From Tritrichomonas foetus (Eukaryota; Parabasalia; Tritrichomonadida; Tritrichomonadidae), in NCBI GenBank assembly GCA_001839685.1, contig MLAK01001377.1, positions 5,509 through 22,272 of the forward strand: a DNA stretch of 16,764 nt, in the 5' to 3' direction. Each line of letters opens with the position of its first letter. Position 1 is the stretch's first letter. The notes under the pieces are model-generated. The model was given only the letters and a program-made list of their open reading frames with translations. It had not been told where the DNA came from and searched no databases. A program made the translations under genes and the position numbers. Shown here piece after piece: positions 15,393-16,764 of the stretch.

Positions 15393-16427
15393 TTAACATG
15401 AAGAAAATGTTGCTGTTGTTGTTGATTGTCCGCAATACACGTGAGATAACCTTGCTGTATTGTTGACCATCTTTAATATTTTTCTTCCGCTTACATTTGT
15501 ATATGAATTCGTATTTGCACCGATATCTTTCAATGATTGTTCATTTGAATTAAGTCTTCCTCTTTTCCTGGGTAGGTTAAGTGTCATCATCTTCTTCTGT
15601 TTGACATTCTTTGTGAAATAATCGCTTGTTAAAACTTGATGAATATCAAGTCGATATTCTGGCTTGTATTTACAAAGTTTTCTGACAAGTCTGTAGAAAT
15701 CCTTGTTCTGGAAAGGAAACGCATCAATGTAATCTCCTTTTTGTACTGAATCCAGTTCAGCACCAGTGAACTTACGGAAAGGGTTCTCTTCGTAGAATAT
15801 TTCGAAGAATGTCACGCCAAGAGAAAACATGTCAGCAGAAAATGGATTATACAACTGATGATTTCGTATCTCTGGTGCTTGATAGCATGGAGAACCTGCA
15901 AATTTGTTATATTTATATCGCTCTGTATCGTTTGAAATGAATGCAGAAAATCCAAAATCGCACAGGTGGGGATTTCCAAGATTGTCAACAACAATATTGG
16001 ATGGTTTGATATCCAGATGAGCAATACCTTTTTCATGGCAATATTCAAGGGCTTGCGCAATTTGGAGCATTATTGATTTTTTATCAGAACTTGAGATATT
16101 TCCATGATTCTTCTTTAAATAATGTGCAAGTGACCGATTCTCACAATATTCCAAAACAATGAATAGATAATTATGTGTTTCGAAATAATCGTAGATGTAA
16201 ACGATGTTGGGATGATATAAAGTCTTTAAAATTTGAACTTCATTAATGTAGCAGTCTCTTATTGAGTTTTTTGGAGCCGATAAATCAGCAACTTTGATTG
16301 CAAATTTTTGATGATAGATACTATTTTCGGCAAGTATCGTTTGGGCATAACCACCTTTTCCTATTATTTCAATTGGGGTATAGTGTCTTTCTTTTAAAGC
16401 TTCTCTGATATCGGTTGAGATTTCCAT
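15393..16427 (-). CDS. Serine/threonine protein kinase (344 aa)
   Basis: Phosphorylates Ser/Thr on proteins using ATP; probably cytosolic. The kinase domain fills about residues 17-271. Gly loop IGKGGYA (22-28), ATP lysine AIKV (Lys45), helix-C Glu63 (INEVQIL), catalytic loop HLDIKPSN (137-144; Asp139, Lys141, Asn144), DFG 157-159, APE 184-186, and a conserved Arg259 near the end. All catalytic residues are present. The loop has Leu instead of Arg before Asp139 (HLD, not HRD), so it is a non-RD kinase and may not need activation-loop phosphorylation. The domain resembles CAMK/AMPK-like kinases. The tail of about 75 residues is basic then Ser/Thr-rich (LPRKRGRLNS near 285-294), without a known domain. 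I chose the ATG at 16427: the frame extends to a TTG at 16436, but the ATG lies 18 bases after a TCATT initiator. Stop TAA. Confidence 0.92.
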   Translation of the reverse strand: MEISTDIREALKERHYTPIEIIGKGGYAQTILAENSIYHQKFAIKVADLSAPKNSIRDCYINEVQILKTLYHPNIVYIYDYFETHNYLFIVLEYCENRSLAHYLKKNHGNISSSDKKSIMLQIAQALEYCHEKGIAHLDIKPSNIVVDNLGNPHLCDFGFSAFISNDTERYKYNKFAGSPCYQAPEIRNHQLYNPFSADMFSLGVTFFEIFYEENPFRKFTGAELDSVQKGDYIDAFPFQNKDFYRLVRKLCKYKPEYRLDIHQVLTSDYFTKNVKQKKMMTLNLPRKRGRLNSNEQSLKDIGANTNSYTNVSGRKILKMVNNTARLSHVYCGQSTTTATFSSC

Positions 16428-16442
16428 CTCCAACAAGAAAAT

Positions 16443-16447
16443 AATGA
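16443..16447 (-). promoter_or_regulatory. Inr-like TCATT upstream of the kinase gene
   Basis: TCATT fits TCA(+1)Y(T/A). The +1 A (16445) lies 18 bases before the ATG at 16427, which supports that start over the upstream TTG. Confidence 0.5.
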
Positions 16448-16764
16448 GCTTAATTCGCGAAATTGAATGTGAATAATTTTACAATATAGAAAAAGTTTGA
16501 CATTGCACAATAATTTTGAAAATGTTTTTAATTATTTCAATGTTTCATTCAATTCTGAGGCATATTTGAATAATGTTAATTATTCGAACGTTCATACAAA
16601 TTTATGAAATTTCATCAACTGTTTTCAACTGCGAAATGTAATCATATGAAAATTGAGTGATTCGCGATTTTGATATTGTTATGATGCAAAATTCGAGAAA
16701 ATAAACCTAGCTTTATTTCAAGATATACCTCCTATATGAAAGGTTTACAAAATGGTCCCCCAAA
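16448..16764. other. Intergenic DNA at the right edge
   Basis: About 315 bases of AT-rich DNA upstream of the kinase gene, with no coding pattern or RNA gene recognised. Confidence 0.5.

Noticed and set aside
16428..16436. Upstream TTG start for the kinase
   Set aside because: Trichomonads start on ATG; the ATG at 16427 follows an initiator motif and leaves the whole kinase domain intact.

Overview
The window looks like nuclear DNA of a parasitic or commensal trichomonad (Parabasalia), most likely a Tritrichomonas or Trichomonas relative. The reasons are AT-rich DNA, long intronless protein-coding genes separated by a few hundred bases, stop codons often followed by A (TAAA), and Inr-like TCAYW elements 10-18 bases before several start codons. 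The gene content also fits: an exocyst subunit, a zinc-finger deubiquitinase, an LRR protein, a lone Ser/Thr kinase and a poly-Gly/Pro-rich type I membrane protein. The species is an inference, because no rRNA or other marker is present. I see no tRNA, rRNA, CRISPR array or transposase.

Left part, 1-6278: a very short minus-strand gene (293-480) that is only coherent if the reading frame slips by -1 at a T-rich heptamer; then three plus-strand genes: a USP-family ubiquitin hydrolase with an N-terminal zinc finger (1120-2433), a small leucine-rich-repeat protein with an acidic C-terminal part (2668-3540), and the exocyst subunit Exo70 (4112-5920).

Middle, 6279-12710: a 1383-residue plus-strand protein of unknown function with coiled coils and an Asn-rich linker. 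It is followed, convergently, by a minus-strand surface-protein gene. That gene reads as one type I membrane protein (signal peptide, ectodomain, Gly8 linker, transmembrane helix, Pro/Gln-rich tail) but is cut by a single in-frame TAA at 11940-11942.

Right part, 12711-16764: about 1.9 kb without an intact gene. It contains a clearly decayed minus-strand gene (13681-14398, several stops and frameshifts) and weaker coding-like debris on the plus strand (12933-13421). Two intact minus-strand genes follow: a small Ser/Pro-motif protein (14618-15061) and a Ser/Thr protein kinase (15393-16427).

The genes do not form an obvious pathway. Exo70 (vesicle tethering at the plasma membrane) and the type I surface protein both concern the cell surface, but this is probably chance. 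The most interesting points are the canonical slippery heptamer in the small gene and the single-stop interruption of the otherwise intact membrane-protein gene.
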